Position numbers and translations under genes: made by a program
Notes under the pieces: model-generated
The model's database searches: none
What the model was told of the DNA's origin: nothing
What the model saw: the letters and a program-made list of their open reading frames with translations, nothing else
Shown: positions 10,622 through 21,383 of the stretch, in pieces
How positions within the stretch are numbered: the stretch's first letter is position 1
How the letters are laid out: every line of letters begins with the position of its first letter
Source: Plantago major
Taxonomy: Eukaryota; Streptophyta; Magnoliopsida; Lamiales; Plantaginaceae
Reading direction: 5' to 3'
NCBI GenBank assembly: GCA_026545765.1
Contig: CM048844.1
Coordinates: 61,920,035 to 61,984,034 of the forward strand
DNA length: 64,000 nucleotides

Positions 10622-13324
10622 GCTCAAACAAGTGCCACTAAGGTCCCTGTTGATGAGAATAAGGACCTGCTTCCTTTCTTCAAGGAATACACTTTGCCAA
10701 AGCACCTAAAATGCTTCAAGAAATGGCAAAAACTTCGATGCTCCGATCTATTTGAGATCATTAAGGTGACTGATCACCCCATAGGGAGAGCATGAAACCT
10801 TGAATTGGAAAACTATGTCCATGCTATGTTCCCCACGGAACAATACTCTTTTGGAACATTAATGCATAAGGACTTCGTCAAGGAAGTGGCCAGAAAGCTT
10901 ATTCAAGCTTTTAACCTAGCAGATTGTCAGACCAGAATGCAGATGGCATTCAAGCCTACTTTACCCCAAACTCTACAATTGATACCCTCTGATCAAGAGG
11001 AAGTTAATGGGCAAATGGTCACTATTCCAGAAGTGATCAATCTGGTCTCTAAAGATGAAGAAGAGAAGGAGACTGATGAGAATGACTATGAAGAACCTCC
11101 TTCTGATCATCAAAAGGATGAGGATGATAAAAAGGATGATGATGATGCCCCTGCACCAGGGACAGGAGGGATTGCACAAGGAAGAAATGCCTTAGTTGCT
11201 GAAAAGTACACTGAGAGGACATCACAAAAATCCCCTCATCCATCTCCCCAACAAAAAGACTCTACTGAACAAGTAGTTGAGCACTCTGAGGACAACACTC
11301 AGAAAATATTGGATGTACAAGCCAGAGTTGCTCAACTCAACTAACTGTTGGAGGAAGAAGAATAACTACATCTTCAACTAGAAGAAAAGATAGCTGAATC
11401 CAGAGTTAAGCTAGATAAACTTGAAGAACAATCGCGCAAAGAGACGCAAGCTTACTCTGAGATTAACGGGCTCTGGGACGTTGTTGATTATATTGCTAAG
11501 GAGCTAGATGTTGAACACGTATCTGAAGAAAAGCATGATGCTAAGGCTGCATCCTCACCAAAGAAACCATCCTCCAAAGGCAAGAAACCCATATCTGAGA
11601 TGGTTGCCGCCTTCAGAAACCTTGATGAAGATGTACAAGAGGATGAAGATCACTGGGCTGATGACTCAGATGATGAAGAAGACAAAGCATTGGAGAACAC
11701 CGCAATGAACACTTAGCGGTTTCTCATTTGAAAAGGAAGCTGATTGGTCCTGAAATCTTTAGCAAGCTGCCAAATGTTAACTCCAATGAATACTTGAATA
11801 GATATCAAGTATTGGCTAAATTGAAAAAGGAGTTGTCTTCTCAAGATAAAGCCGCCATTGCATCAGTCCCTGCAGAAATGAAGACATTCACTGAGCTCAT
11901 CACTCAAAGAACAACCAGTCTGGTCATTGCTCAAAAAGACCTAGGCATGGTCAGGGATGATGACCAAAACTTGGCTGCAAAAGCCTTTGAAGAGGCTAGC
12001 TATGCTGCTGAAAAAGCAGATACTATGCCCACTGGCAGAGCTCACTGATAAGGAAACGGGTCTTATCAAACAAAATCAGGAGCTCAAGGCCAATCTGGAA
12101 AAGTTGGTTGCTGCTTCCAACTATCTGCAAGGCAACTTTGACTCCCTTTCAGAATCCTTTGTGATTCTTAGTAAGTCAACAATGACTAAGGGGGAAGGAT
12201 TTCAAGGTGCTCAGAGAGGAAGAGTAAACAAAAGAAAATTTGAACAACCACCTCAACCACCTCTCAGAATAAATGAGCCCTCCTCCAGTCAGACTGCTCT
12301 ATAGATAGTGGCCACTACTCAGCATCTTCCCGAAAAAGGAATGACAACCAAGGGGTACCAAGGATCCATGGAGAAGACAAGTGATAAGGATTGATGAGTC
12401 TTCTGAAGAAGAAGAAGAAGAAGAAGGCCAAATCAAATCTCAGGGCAATGAAGAAGGCTGCAAATCACCTAACAAGAGAAATCTGGAAGATGATGATGAA
12501 GATGAAGCTCCTTTTCACAGAAAAAGAAGAAAGGTTGATAGCCTATCTGAGCCCATAGCTGCAAAGCCTTTTGCAGCTAAAACACCCTCTGGAAATACCA
12601 AGTCAATCCAGGGTGGTTCTTCAAGCAATCCCCCAAGGGAGAATTCAAGACAAAGGAAGGACAGGTTGAGAGCTGAACAAAGAAAACTTCAACTACCACT
12701 CAGGCCTGAAGAAGCCAAGATTGAGTATGTGAAGACCAACAATGACTCCTCTGTCTACAGATGCATTAATCAGAAGAATGGCTACTGGATTCTGGAACTC
12801 AAGCACTTACTGGTAAATGAAAATTTTCCAGAACCAATCCATAAATAGCTCATGGCATGGAGAAAAGATAAGCTAGTCTTGATTAATACCAACCATATCA
12901 AAGCCTAGTTGGATTTTGAAGTAATCAAGAGAATAGAAGCCATGAAAAAGGACCTCTGTGATGATTTTCCTTATGGAAAGCCAGATGATGTGCACAGAAT
13001 TCCCAACATCACTGGAACAGGCAGAAGAGCAAGACTTTCTGTGGAACCCTATGAGTCTTTTTACATGACTGAAGATCAATACAAGGGTGACATCAAATAT
13101 CTGAAGATCATATATGAATACTTGAAGCTATCAGATATCAGAACTGAGCATGCCAAGAAATGGGGAAAGTATATGTGGGTCAAACAATTTGACAAGAAGA
13201 ATCCCACCAAAACCTACAAGGAAGTTTGTGGATTTGCTAGAAACACTGAGATGATAGTCAGGACCTTGCTCTATGACTACTCAGATGACATCAAAAGGTT
13301 TGGGGATAGGAAATTTGCAAATTG
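10622..13324 (+). pseudogene. Extra ORF, long last exon: conserved unknown protein with coiled coil and C-terminal domain
   Basis: Starts after the acceptor at 10621 (AQTSATKVPVDENKDLL). A globular-looking part follows (LPKHLKCFKKWQKLRCSDLF, ENYVHAMFPTEQYSFGTLMH), then a D/E/K-rich stretch, a coiled coil (VQARVAQLN, QLEEKIAES), an acidic patch (HWADDSDDEED), a helical segment with NEYLNRYQVLAKLKKEL, a short Glu run (12404-12425), and a C-terminal domain (GYWILELKHLLVNENFPEP; then LDFEVIKRIEAMKKDL ... RFGDRKFAN). Frames break near 11700 and 12030 and at several stops. One stop (TAG at 12906-12908) is shared with the second copy. No membrane segment or signal peptide seen. Family not recognised; conservation between two copies shows it belongs to the element. 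Confidence 0.7.
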
Positions 13325-13326
13325 AT

Positions 13327-13701
13327 TCACAGATCTGCTGATTGAAGACTTGAAGACTAGTTTATTAGGATGTCTACTTGGAGCTTGGTTACTCCTGCTG
13401 TCGTAATTTAATTAAGTGTTTTGTATCTTGCTGAATGTACTTTATTGTTCTATCATTGTAAAAGTTATCTGTAAACTTTATTTGTAACATATATGATTAA
13501 CCTACTCTCAGATATCAATCTATAAAAAGATAACTTGTCAGCAAAGATCACACCTTGTGATTTGGTTGATGTTTACTTTCTGCACTTAATTAAAATGAAT
13601 TGAAAAGATCATAAGAAATGATTAAGTGTTAGATTGTTCCCTCTTCCAAGTTGTAATAGGTTTTAAAGATAGTCATCGTTGACGATCAAAAAGGGGGAAA
13701 T
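13327..13701 (+). other. Copia 3' non-coding region and polypurine tract
   Basis: About 375 bp of AT-rich sequence without a gene. It ends in the purine run AAAAAGGGGGAAA (13689-13701) one base before the 3' LTR, the expected plus-strand primer. The inverted copy has the same run at 50315-50331 on the other strand. Confidence 0.85.
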
Positions 13702-13702
13702 T

Positions 13703-15329
13703 TGTTAGGAATATCTGTTTAGATTTTGATCAGCAACCTAATGACTTATCTTAGCACAGAAAGGTGGTTACTCTTGGTTCACTTGAACACTATAAAAGAG
13801 GAAAATCACTAAGTATGATGGTCTAGCAAATCTTGTATAGGATGTTAGGTCTCTGAATATAATTTTTTATATCTTTGAAGAAGACCAAGAAGAAGGCATC
13901 CAGCAAGAGAGTTCAACAGATTTAAAGATTTGAAGACTGCACAAGATTGCTGAAGACAAAGGTCATCAGATACCTATGTCCAGATATCTTGAATAAACAA
14001 GTGTTTTTCAACAAACAAGTTTTGCAAAAAGATATCTGAGAACGCAAGATTTCTGAACGAGGAAAAGTGCCCAATGATCTCTACACTCAGATACCCTGAA
14101 TAAAACTATGTTTCTGGGAAACCATGTTTCAACAGGTATCTGGAGATGAGAAGGTCTCTGGAAAGGGACATGCAATGCTTTAGAAAGCATGCATAGTTCC
14201 GTTGGTACTACAGGACAAAAATAGTACAATGCAATAAATGCGCAGGCAGAGACATTTGAACAAAAGAGGAAATCTCTGTAAAGAGACAACGTCTGCTGCA
14301 GTACTATTTTCAGATATCAATAGTTTGAATTTCATTAAGCCTAATGGATACTATTCAAACGGCATGATTTTCAACTATAAATATCATCACTTAGAATGCT
14401 TGAATGAGACACACTGAACTCACTGAAAATACCAATCTTCTCTGATAATACAACTAGTGGTATCTTTCTCTCAAGCATACAAGACTTCAACCTACTTATT
14501 CTTCAGCTTACAGTTGCGACTAAGCTTTTGAATCCTAAGTAGCACGAAAGTTCTAAGTGTCCTGATCCTTAACAAGCATTGCTATATGTGAAGGAGTTGA
14601 ATGAAAAGATCAAGTATCTGAGATTCATTCTCTAGAACATTTATCATAGACTTGGGTTAGTAAAGAACATATCACCATACATTGTGAAGTGTGTTAAGTG
14701 ACTCTTGTTCAAGAAGGTAGTATTACATAACTGTAGAAGTTATTAATCTACCAAACCTGACAAACTACCTTAACCAACACCTTAAACAGCGTGGAGTACA
14801 TGAAGTACTTAGTTTGGGAAACTAAGGAATAACTCCAAGGTCACTGAGCATAGGAAGTACTTAGTTTAGGAAACTAAGCAATAGCTCAATGGTTTCTGAG
14901 TATAGGAAGTACTTGGCTGAGAAAACCAGGGAATAACTCAGGGGGAACACTTGGTTTGGTACCTAGTGTATTTAGGAATCGAGAGAAGATATTTGTAATG
15001 TGAACTCAATTATCTGTCTTAGTGGATTCTAGGTCTGAGAAAGGCCGAAGTGGATTAGATGAAGGATTACGCCACCTTCAGATACCACTAGAAAGATCAG
15101 TGTTATTTACTAAATGCAATTTATTACTTTCTTTATTTACTTTGCTGAGTATTTACACATATCTTGCTGAGCACGTGCACTTATCATAGAAAAGTCTTCC
15201 GCTCTCTGAAATTAAGTATCAGATATCTTCACATATATCCGAGAAATTGTGTTTATCGACAAAAGTTGTAAAAGACTATTCACCCCCCCCCCCCCCAGTC
15301 TTTTCCCTTTGCCGTTATCTGGACCAACA
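13703..15329 (+). repeat. 3' LTR of Copia copy 1
   Basis: 1627 bp, TGTTAGGAATATC ... GACCAACA. TATA box at 14376-14383, C-tract at 15283-15296. Followed by GGATG (15330-15334), the right copy of the target duplication. Confidence 0.92.
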
Positions 15330-15334
15330 GGATG

Positions 15335-16562
15335 TAACCGTGATGAAATACTGGTTGTATGCGGGTTCATTAAAACTTCCATGATTCCTTATATATAAAA
15401 TCCGAGAGCTCCGGCTCTTTTATTTTTAAAAAAAAACTTTTAAATAAAAACACGTAGACAATTAGATCACATAATCACAATGATTATAACAAAGATTTCC
15501 AAATAATACAAGTGCATTACTCCAAGTAATAAATTACAATCGCGAGTTAAAGTTACATAATTAATGAGTCTAACTCAAACTCTAAGTTTACAATCTAATT
15601 GTTTGGTTTCCAAAACCTTAATATGTCTCCAAACAGGTTATTAATCTTCAAAAGAATAATATAACCCCTTTTGATAATTTACATTAACTATTTATGTGTA
15701 AATTTGAAGTTTCTAAAACTGCTACGGTCCTTTTATAATTTCCAGAATTTAAATATAATTTTCTAAAAATTTTATGGACTTAATTGCAAAAGCCAGAAAC
15801 TATTTCTGGGGCAAATTCAAAATTTCCAGGAAGTTATGGGCTCAAACAAAATAAACAGAAGGACTTTGTACCTAGTTGAAAAGTCCAGGAAATATTTGAA
15901 TTCATTTGAGCAAAACAGAACGCTTTTGTATCTAAGTGAGATATTCAGAAGCGTTTGCACCTTACTGTAAACGGGACAGATTGCTAAACTGCAATGCAAG
16001 TCCCTAGGACTTTCTGTTCCCTTTCCAATTACCCATGACATTTTAAAAGTTCAATTAAGTCCCTGTAACTTTCTAAAAGTTACAATTAGGTCCATCAAAT
16101 TCTCAAAAGCAAGGGCTTCGAATTTTCGAAAACCTCAAACAGATCCCTATACTTTAAATTAGAATTTTAATACCCACAAACTCAACTAAGATCAAATCTT
16201 TATGTCCATTATCAAGTAATCGATTAAAGTAAACATCAATCGACCAAAAGGAGCCACCAAATTCGAGTTTCAAAAATCGAATTTTATGGGCTCCAAAACC
16301 TTGCCAAGCTTTCATAAGCCCTCTGTGATGATCGATTTCGATTTCTCAGGACTGATAATGAAGCTCTTGGCCACCATTAATGGTGGCCGGAGCTTTGGAA
16401 TCATTCGAGTATGATTCGACATTTTCGACCAAAGGGAGAGGGACGGAAGAAAGGAGCTTTTGGATCAGAGATGCAGGTGGTTGATGGTGGTGGCCGGACG
16501 AGACGGTGGTGAGCCGGACGGGAGACGAAACCGTCAGGGAAAAATCCTCAATTTGGTCCTGT
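15335..16562. other. No gene seen; AT-rich host or old-repeat sequence
   Basis: Continues the sequence that was present before the Copia insertion. It is AT-rich with phrases such as AATTAAGTCCCTGTAAC and ATTAGGTCC that look like very old repeat DNA. 16370-16530 is locally richer in G and C, with repeated GGTGGCCGGA words. No convincing open frame. Confidence 0.5.
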
Positions 16563-16738
16563 ATGTTTTAAACTGCCACATTTGGTCCAGTATATTATTA
16601 AAAATTTTAATTTTGTTACTCCAGTGACAATTACAGTTAGGCTAACTAGAATTAGGGCCAGTTCGCCCCCAATTCAAAATAATCATGAATTAGTACTAAT
16701 TCACCTCTTAATTTGCCCCATAATTTGCGAACTAATAT
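16563..16738 (+). repeat. Left long inverted repeat of the TIR element
   Basis: Pairs with 17735-17910. The LINE insertion lies just inside its inner edge. Confidence 0.7.
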
Positions 16739-16749
16739 TTATTGAATAT

Positions 16750-17190
16750 CGGCTGGATAAAAATTAATTTTGATGCGTCGATAACTAAACATGGACAGGT
16801 AGGCGGAATTGCTGCAGTGGCAAGAGATCACACAGGTTTAATCTTAGCTTGGTCCAGGAAAAGGCTGCAAGGGAGTCCGAGTGTCGAAGTTGCTGAAGCA
16901 TATGCAGCCCGCCTTGCGCTTACATTGGCAAAAGAAATGGATTTCCAGCAAGTGATACTTGAAGGTGACTGCCTGAGTCATCCAAGGTATCAACTCCACA
17001 CACGATACATCTTGTGAAGCTGGACCTTTATACTCACACATTAAGGAACTGCTAGCAGCTTTTTCTGGATTCCAGGTACGCCATATTCGAAGAGAAGCCA
17101 ATGGACTTGCTGATACGTTAAGTTGCAATATTGGAATGAACTCAAACGGTTTCGGCACGCTTCCTTTCGTTTACACAGAAGTCACTTGAG
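16750..17190 (+). pseudogene. LINE RNase H domain (RVT_3 type), one frameshift
   Basis: Begins inside the domain (WIKINFDASITKHGQVGGIA, ARDHTGLILAWSRK, EAYAARLALTLAKEM, VILEGDCL). After GDCL the frame shifts near 16978; the next frame continues correctly (VIQGINSTHD, HIRREANGLADTLS) to a TGA at about 17188. Conserved Asp, Glu and Asp positions of RNase H are recognisable (NFDA, AEA, EGD). Two bases appear to be missing at the shift. Confidence 0.85.
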
Positions 17191-17330
17191 GCTTTCTTTC
17201 TTTGATGTATTTCGATTTTCTGTAGCCATTAGTGCTGACTCTGATTAAGTTTCCATCACTTCATTTTGTAATCTTCTTTTTAGTTGAATGAAAATGTCAT
17301 TCTTTCTCAAAAAAAAAAAAAAAAAAAAAA
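16750..17330 (+). mobile_element. 5'-truncated LINE insertion with poly(A) tail and 12-bp target duplication
   Basis: Target-primed insertion. TTTATTGAATAT occurs at 16738-16749 immediately before the insert and again at 17332-17343 immediately after a pure A run of 22 (17309-17330). The insert carries only the end of a LINE ORF2 (RNase H) and about 120 bp of 3' UTR, so it is severely 5'-truncated, as is usual for L1-type integration. Confidence 0.9.
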
Positions 17331-17343
17331 TTTTATTGAATAT

Positions 17344-17734
17344 GAAATCAATTTTTTTAGTATAACATACAATTATACCAGGAACCACCCGGAGGCCATA
17401 ACTAGGTTGAATAGGAAATCATTGTTCTCAGACCGTGCAACACATAAGACTTTTGTTAAATATATAGCAGTAGTTCAGTCCCCGGACGCAAAGACCATAA
17501 TCTAATCAATTGACCTGGCTATTCAATCATAACCTCAAAGCAACTAAATGGACTACTGAACAATAAACTCAAATTAAAAATGAAGCAATTCAAAAAATTG
17601 CACAATTCAATCATTAATAATAAAAATATAATTAAAAAGGGGAAAGGATAATACAGTTACAGCAAACCACATCGAATTTATATAATCCCAATTCATTCTT
17701 CCTGGCCTGACTTTTGGATTATCATTTCTCTTTA
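17344..17734. other. Interior of the TIR element, no gene
   Basis: AT-rich, no open frame of note; continues the short non-coding interior of the TIR element. Confidence 0.5.
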
Positions 17735-17910
17735 CTTAGTTCGTGGGTTAAGAGGGCGAATTAGGAGGTGAATTAGTACTTATTCATGAGTTCTTTTCAA
17801 TTGGGGGTGCACTGGCCCTAATTTTAGTTCGCCTAGCCGAAGTTGTCACCGAAGTACCAAAATTAAAATTTTTGATAATTTACAGGACCAAATGTGGCAA
17901 TTTAAAACAT
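17735..17910 (-). repeat. Right long inverted repeat of the TIR element
   Basis: Reverse complement matches 16563-16738 (for example GACCAAATGTGGCA and GGTGAATTAGTACT). Confidence 0.7.
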
Positions 17911-17940
17911 AAAAGTTAAAATTTTCACCAACAATGAATA

Positions 17941-18782
17941 ACTGATAAGCTATACACATACTTATAATTGCGATAACATAAATCGAAAGCTTACTTGCTA
18001 TGGCGGCAGATAAAGCTTCCTTGATCCAGATGCATTGAACAACGAAACCTTAGATCCGGTTGTTTGTATAAGCGGTTGACCTTAGTTGATCCACAACAAT
18101 TGAGCACCAAAATCACTTGAGAACAATCTCGCGTATTGTTGGATTCTCCTTCGAAGAATTGTTAGGATATTCGTTTAAGAGAAAATTCTACATAAACTAT
18201 TTATAAGAATTATTGGAATTCTTGAGAGACTTCATTAAATGAATTATCTACTGTGAATTCATCTGATGAATTCTGGTGTGTCAAATTATGAAGAGGATGT
18301 TCTATTTATAAGGTTTCAATAATCCTTGAAAAGGAAAATTATCAAAACAAATAACCAAAGAGAAAGGAAAGGAGTAGGGAGGAAGAAAAGCATATTCCAA
18401 GAATATGCCGCCACCTTCTAGAAGCTATGGGCGCGTGCATCATTATGGCCGCGTAGCTTGACAATCTTTGCTGGGCCATACGGCCCAGCCCACCCCTTTT
18501 TCCTTCTTTCTTTCTTTTCTTGGCCTCAAATGGTTTTGGACTTTAATTCTAAAATCTGTCCAAGTATACTATTTTATAAATAAATAATTGAGTCCACATA
18601 AATCCAGTTTAACTCAATTAAATATTTTCTATCAAATAGAAAATTCTCCATTAAATATATTTAATACAATAATATATTTAGTTCAATTAAATGTTTAATC
18701 GAATTAACATTTACTTACTTTCTATCAAATAGAAAATCCTTCATAATATAAAATAAATATCCATAGTCCAATTAGATATTTA
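17941..18782 (-). repeat. LTR-like sequence X, distal part (split by the Harbinger element)
   Basis: With 22563-23631 this makes about 1.9 kb of one repeat once the Harbinger insertion is removed; AATTAGATATTTA at the left edge and TTAATTAAATTAGATG at the right are continuous through the TTA target. On the minus strand it has a TATA-like box (TATTTATA at 18303-18310) followed by a leader-like region toward 17941, so the minus strand is probably the transcribed one. No partner LTR, primer site or target duplication was found; it may be a solo LTR of an unassigned LTR family. Confidence 0.5.
18303..18310 (-). promoter_or_regulatory. TATA-like box of LTR X
   Basis: TATTTATA on the plus strand, reading CCTTATAAATAGAAC on the minus strand, inside the LTR-like sequence. 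Confidence 0.5.
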
Positions 18783-18812
18783 GGCTTGATTTGGTTTGAG
18801 GAAAAATGGGGG
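18783..18812 (+). repeat. Left TIR of the Harbinger element
   Basis: GGCTTGATTTGGTTTGAGG then AAAAATGGGGG; pairs with 22533-22562. Confidence 0.9.
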
Positions 18813-19655
18813 AAAAGAAAAAAAAAAAGGGAAAATATTGTTTTCCACAATTTGGTAGTTCTCAGAAATCCTGGAAAATTCATCAAAATCTACAAATTGT
18901 AGACACGATTTCTGATGATTATGAGTAACCAAAAGACATGAAGCTTTCGCATTCTCCGAACAGTGGAAATAAAAACAAAGGTGCTAAGTGCTAACCACTC
19001 AAACAAGCTTCAGGTAAATAATTGAGGAATTAAAGTATTTTTACAAAATCTGTTTCTATTTCTTTTTTACTTTAATTATAAATGGTAGTATTTAGAGATA
19101 ATTGCTTAGGGCATGTTTGGTTTGACAATAGTCAATTGTAAGCTTTAAGTTAGTCAACATAAAAACTGATTAAAGAACCTAGATGTAAGACCACTCTCAA
19201 TGGGTCGTAGCTAAGGCCGTGAATAATGACGGTCGTGAGCTAAGGCTGATTTAACGACCACTGCAGAAAAAAAACTATCTAACAGGTCGTGCTAAGGCCG
19301 TGAATAGTGGTTTTTAATTTTTTTTCATATTTTTTTAAATACTTTTTTAACTTGCTTAACATATTATAAGAGTGTTTAGAAGTTGAAATTACTCAAATTG
19401 GATTCTTAAAACTCATTTTATAATTTATTGAGATTGAAATCAGAATGAAAAAATGAGAAAAAAACAGAACAAATCTAGTACAAGATATGGATAATGACAT
19501 TGAAGGATTGTTATCTGCACTTTATGAGGATAGATACCATTGGATACCTGACTACACAACACCAAACCCCATTTCAAGGATTGAATTCAAAGGTGAATCT
19601 CAATTTCATCTGAATTTGAAGTCTCAATTCCAACATGAATTTTGACTCGTTTCAC
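18813..19655. other. Harbinger 5' non-coding region
   Basis: No gene. A second Harbinger-like start (TTA then GGGCATGTTTGGTTTG) lies at 19106-19124 without a partner. Near-repeats AAGGCCGTGAATA occur at 19210-19225 and 19290-19310 around GGTCGT words. This stretch may hold a decayed MITE. Confidence 0.45.
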
Positions 19656-19663
19656 TATAAATA
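19656..19663 (+). promoter_or_regulatory. TATA box for Harbinger ORF1
   Basis: TATAAATA in CACTATAAATAGACTACAC, about 80 bp before the ORF1 ATG at 19743, a normal plant spacing. Confidence 0.7.
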
Positions 19664-19742
19664 GACTACACTTATTCATCAAAACCTCACACTCATCAAC
19701 TCAATATAAGATCAAATATCCAACTCAAGCACTCTTTGCAAG

Positions 19743-20321
19743 ATGTCTTCTAGTGAGCCGTGGAATGTGATCCCTGATGCACAAATATGGACGGAAGCCC
19801 AAGAGAATGTTGCTCGTACCTATCAAGACTTCCATTTATACGATGGAAAGATGACCAAGGAAAGTGTGGTATTCATGCTTCACAGTCTGTTGAAGTGTGC
19901 CTAGCTAGGGATGTGGTGTTATCCTCACAAGCAGGAGCAAGCCCTACTGGTGGTGCAGAACCAGCTTGCGGAGCAAGGTGCCAACTATACGTTGGAAGAC
20001 ATGAAGGCTGAGGTGGAGAAGCTCTGTACAATGCACTTTTGCTACAACAGGATCCTCACTTGGCCTTGTAAACGGCGTGGTTGCATTAGCTTCAGTGGTG
20101 GTAGGAATCGAGTTGACTTGAAGGTTTGGGCAGAGATAATGCGCTATGACTGTCATGCTAAGTGGTACTACGTGGTAGATGAACCACTATTTGAACAACT
20201 AAAGGTGTTGTTTAAGAAATGTAAGTGTGAGGATCCGGTGACAGATGCAGCAAGATGCCCCCCACCCGTGTTCAAAGACACTCCAATACAAGGTGAGGGA
20301 TTCTCTCGCAGGGGGTAATTG
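19743..20321 (+). pseudogene. Harbinger ORF1 (Myb/SANT-like DNA-binding protein), frameshifted
   Basis: ATG at 19743 gives MSSSEPWNVIPDAQIWTEAQ and stops near 19902. A second frame from 19911 continues with a segment typical of Harbinger ORF1 and plant Myb/SANT-like proteins: a helical region (EDMKAEVEKLCTMHFCYNRI), an aromatic centre (VDLKVWAEIMRYDCHAKWYY) and the DEPLFEQLKVLFKKC tail. In this superfamily ORF1 binds the transposon ends and partners the transposase for nuclear entry. One frameshift around 19880-19910 breaks it. Assignment rests on position and motif style, not a search. Confidence 0.65.
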
Positions 20322-20669
20322 AGCAACATAAATCACCCATTATTGTCTGTTTGTCTTTCAATTAGTGTTTGTTGTTTGTACGTTTTATTAATCCTTAGGT
20401 TTTATTTTATGTTGTATTTGTGCTATGCTGTAATGTCTAATTTCCAATGAAATAAAAAGGGGTGACTATTTGTATTATGAAGAACTTGCATATTCGTTGA
20501 AATCAACTCAGAAACAACAATACATCAAACATTACAATGCTATCATGGTTGAAAGACAAACAATGCAAACAACAATACATCAAACATTACAATGCAAATC
20601 ATAGGAAACAAACCAACATCACACATGCATAAAAATGAAATAAACAACAACACATTACAATGAAAAGAA
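20322..20669. other. Non-coding gap between convergent Harbinger genes
   Basis: AT-rich 3' ends of the two convergent genes. CCAATGAAATAAAAAGG near 20440 could serve as a poly(A) signal. Direct repeats of AACAATACATCAAACATTAC at about 20516 and 20571. Confidence 0.5.
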
Positions 20670-21383
20670 CTACTCATGGTTGAAAGACCAAACATGGTTC
20701 ATCATGTCTTCTTGAAGCCGCAAATGGGTCTCCTTACTTTCTAGGTCAGCCCTTTTGCTCAAATAGCCATCCATTTGATTGATATAGGAATCCCTGTGTG
20801 TGTAGGCATTAAGCTCATCGTTGTGGATGCCTAATTCTACAACATCATCATTGAATTCTGCTATCACGTCTTTGTAGTTGCGATATAAGTGCCGCTCATC
20901 CTCCACTATCATATTGTACAAACAAATGCAACAATTCATGATCCTAGCTAAGTCTTCTCGGGTATGGGCCAATGTTGGAACCTTAATCACTTTGAAACGT
21001 GCTTGGAGAACTCCGAAAGCACGTTCGACATCTTTCCTGCGCGCCTCTTGCCGCATTGCGAACTTGGCCTGTTTTGGATTGATAGGACCTTTAATTGACT
21101 TCACAAATGTTGCCCACATAGGATATATGCCGTCAGTTAGATAGTACCCAATGTCGTATTGATTCCCATTCACTTCGAAGTTAACAGCAAGAGCTTTTCC
21201 CCGTAGTAATTCGTCGAATACCGGTGACCGTTCCACAATGGTTCGATCATTCAACTTCCCTGAAACACCAAAGCAAGCATGCCAAATCCAAGTATCTTGG
21301 GATGCAACCGCCTCCAAAACAAGTGTGGCTCTCTTGTTTTTTCCTTGGAACTGCCATTTCCAACCCGACGGACAGTTCTTCCA
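20670..21383 (-). pseudogene. PIF/Harbinger transposase, C-terminal part (DDE_Tnp_4)
   Basis: Reading right to left from the Trp codon at 21381-21383: KNCPSGWKWQFQGKNK, then LEAVASQDTWIWHACFGVSG, LNDRTIVERSPVF, YYLTDGIYPMWATFVKSI, KQAKFAMRQEARRKDVERAFG, VLQARF. The second catalytic Asp (KLNDR) and the Glu (DVERAFG) are present. The first Asp, which in this family lies in a SLDCxHWxW-type block just before NCP, is missing because the sequence upstream is LINE. A C-terminal extension with a helical tail ends at TGA (20670). The 277-residue frame 20670-21503 is therefore a LINE-transposase fusion, unlikely to be catalytic. Confidence 0.88.

Larger units (their letters stand above)
2897..15329 (+). 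mobile_element. Non-autonomous Copia-lineage LTR retrotransposon with intron-bearing extra ORF (copy 1)
   Basis: A complete 12.4-kb element: 5' LTR 2897-4527, initiator-Met tRNA primer site from 4530, gag, a basic linker, a damaged protease, integrase, a 4.5-kb non-canonical coding region, polypurine tract 13689-13701, and 3' LTR 13703-15329. The order protease-integrase places it in Copia. No reverse transcriptase or RNase H is found where they should follow integrase, so it must have depended on another element's polymerase. About ten substitutions and one 3-base indel separate the two LTRs over their first 210 bp, so the insertion is moderately old. A second, inverted and truncated copy lies at 48709-53410. 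Confidence 0.9.
16563..17910. mobile_element. TIR element (MULE-like or fold-back) with a LINE nested in it
   Basis: The ends are long inverted repeats: about 175 bp from 16563 (ATGTTTTAAACTGCCACATT, GGTCC, AATTTTAATTTTG, CTAATTCACCTC) matches the reverse complement of 17735-17910 at roughly 80 percent by eye. Without the LINE insertion at 16750-17330 the element is only about 770 bp and holds no transposase, so it is non-autonomous. Long TIRs suggest a Mutator-like or fold-back family. I could not find a clear 9-bp target duplication, so borders are approximate. Confidence 0.6.

Noticed and set aside
16530..17945. 9-bp target duplication for the TIR element
   Set aside because: No matching 9-mer found at either edge, so Mutator membership is left open.
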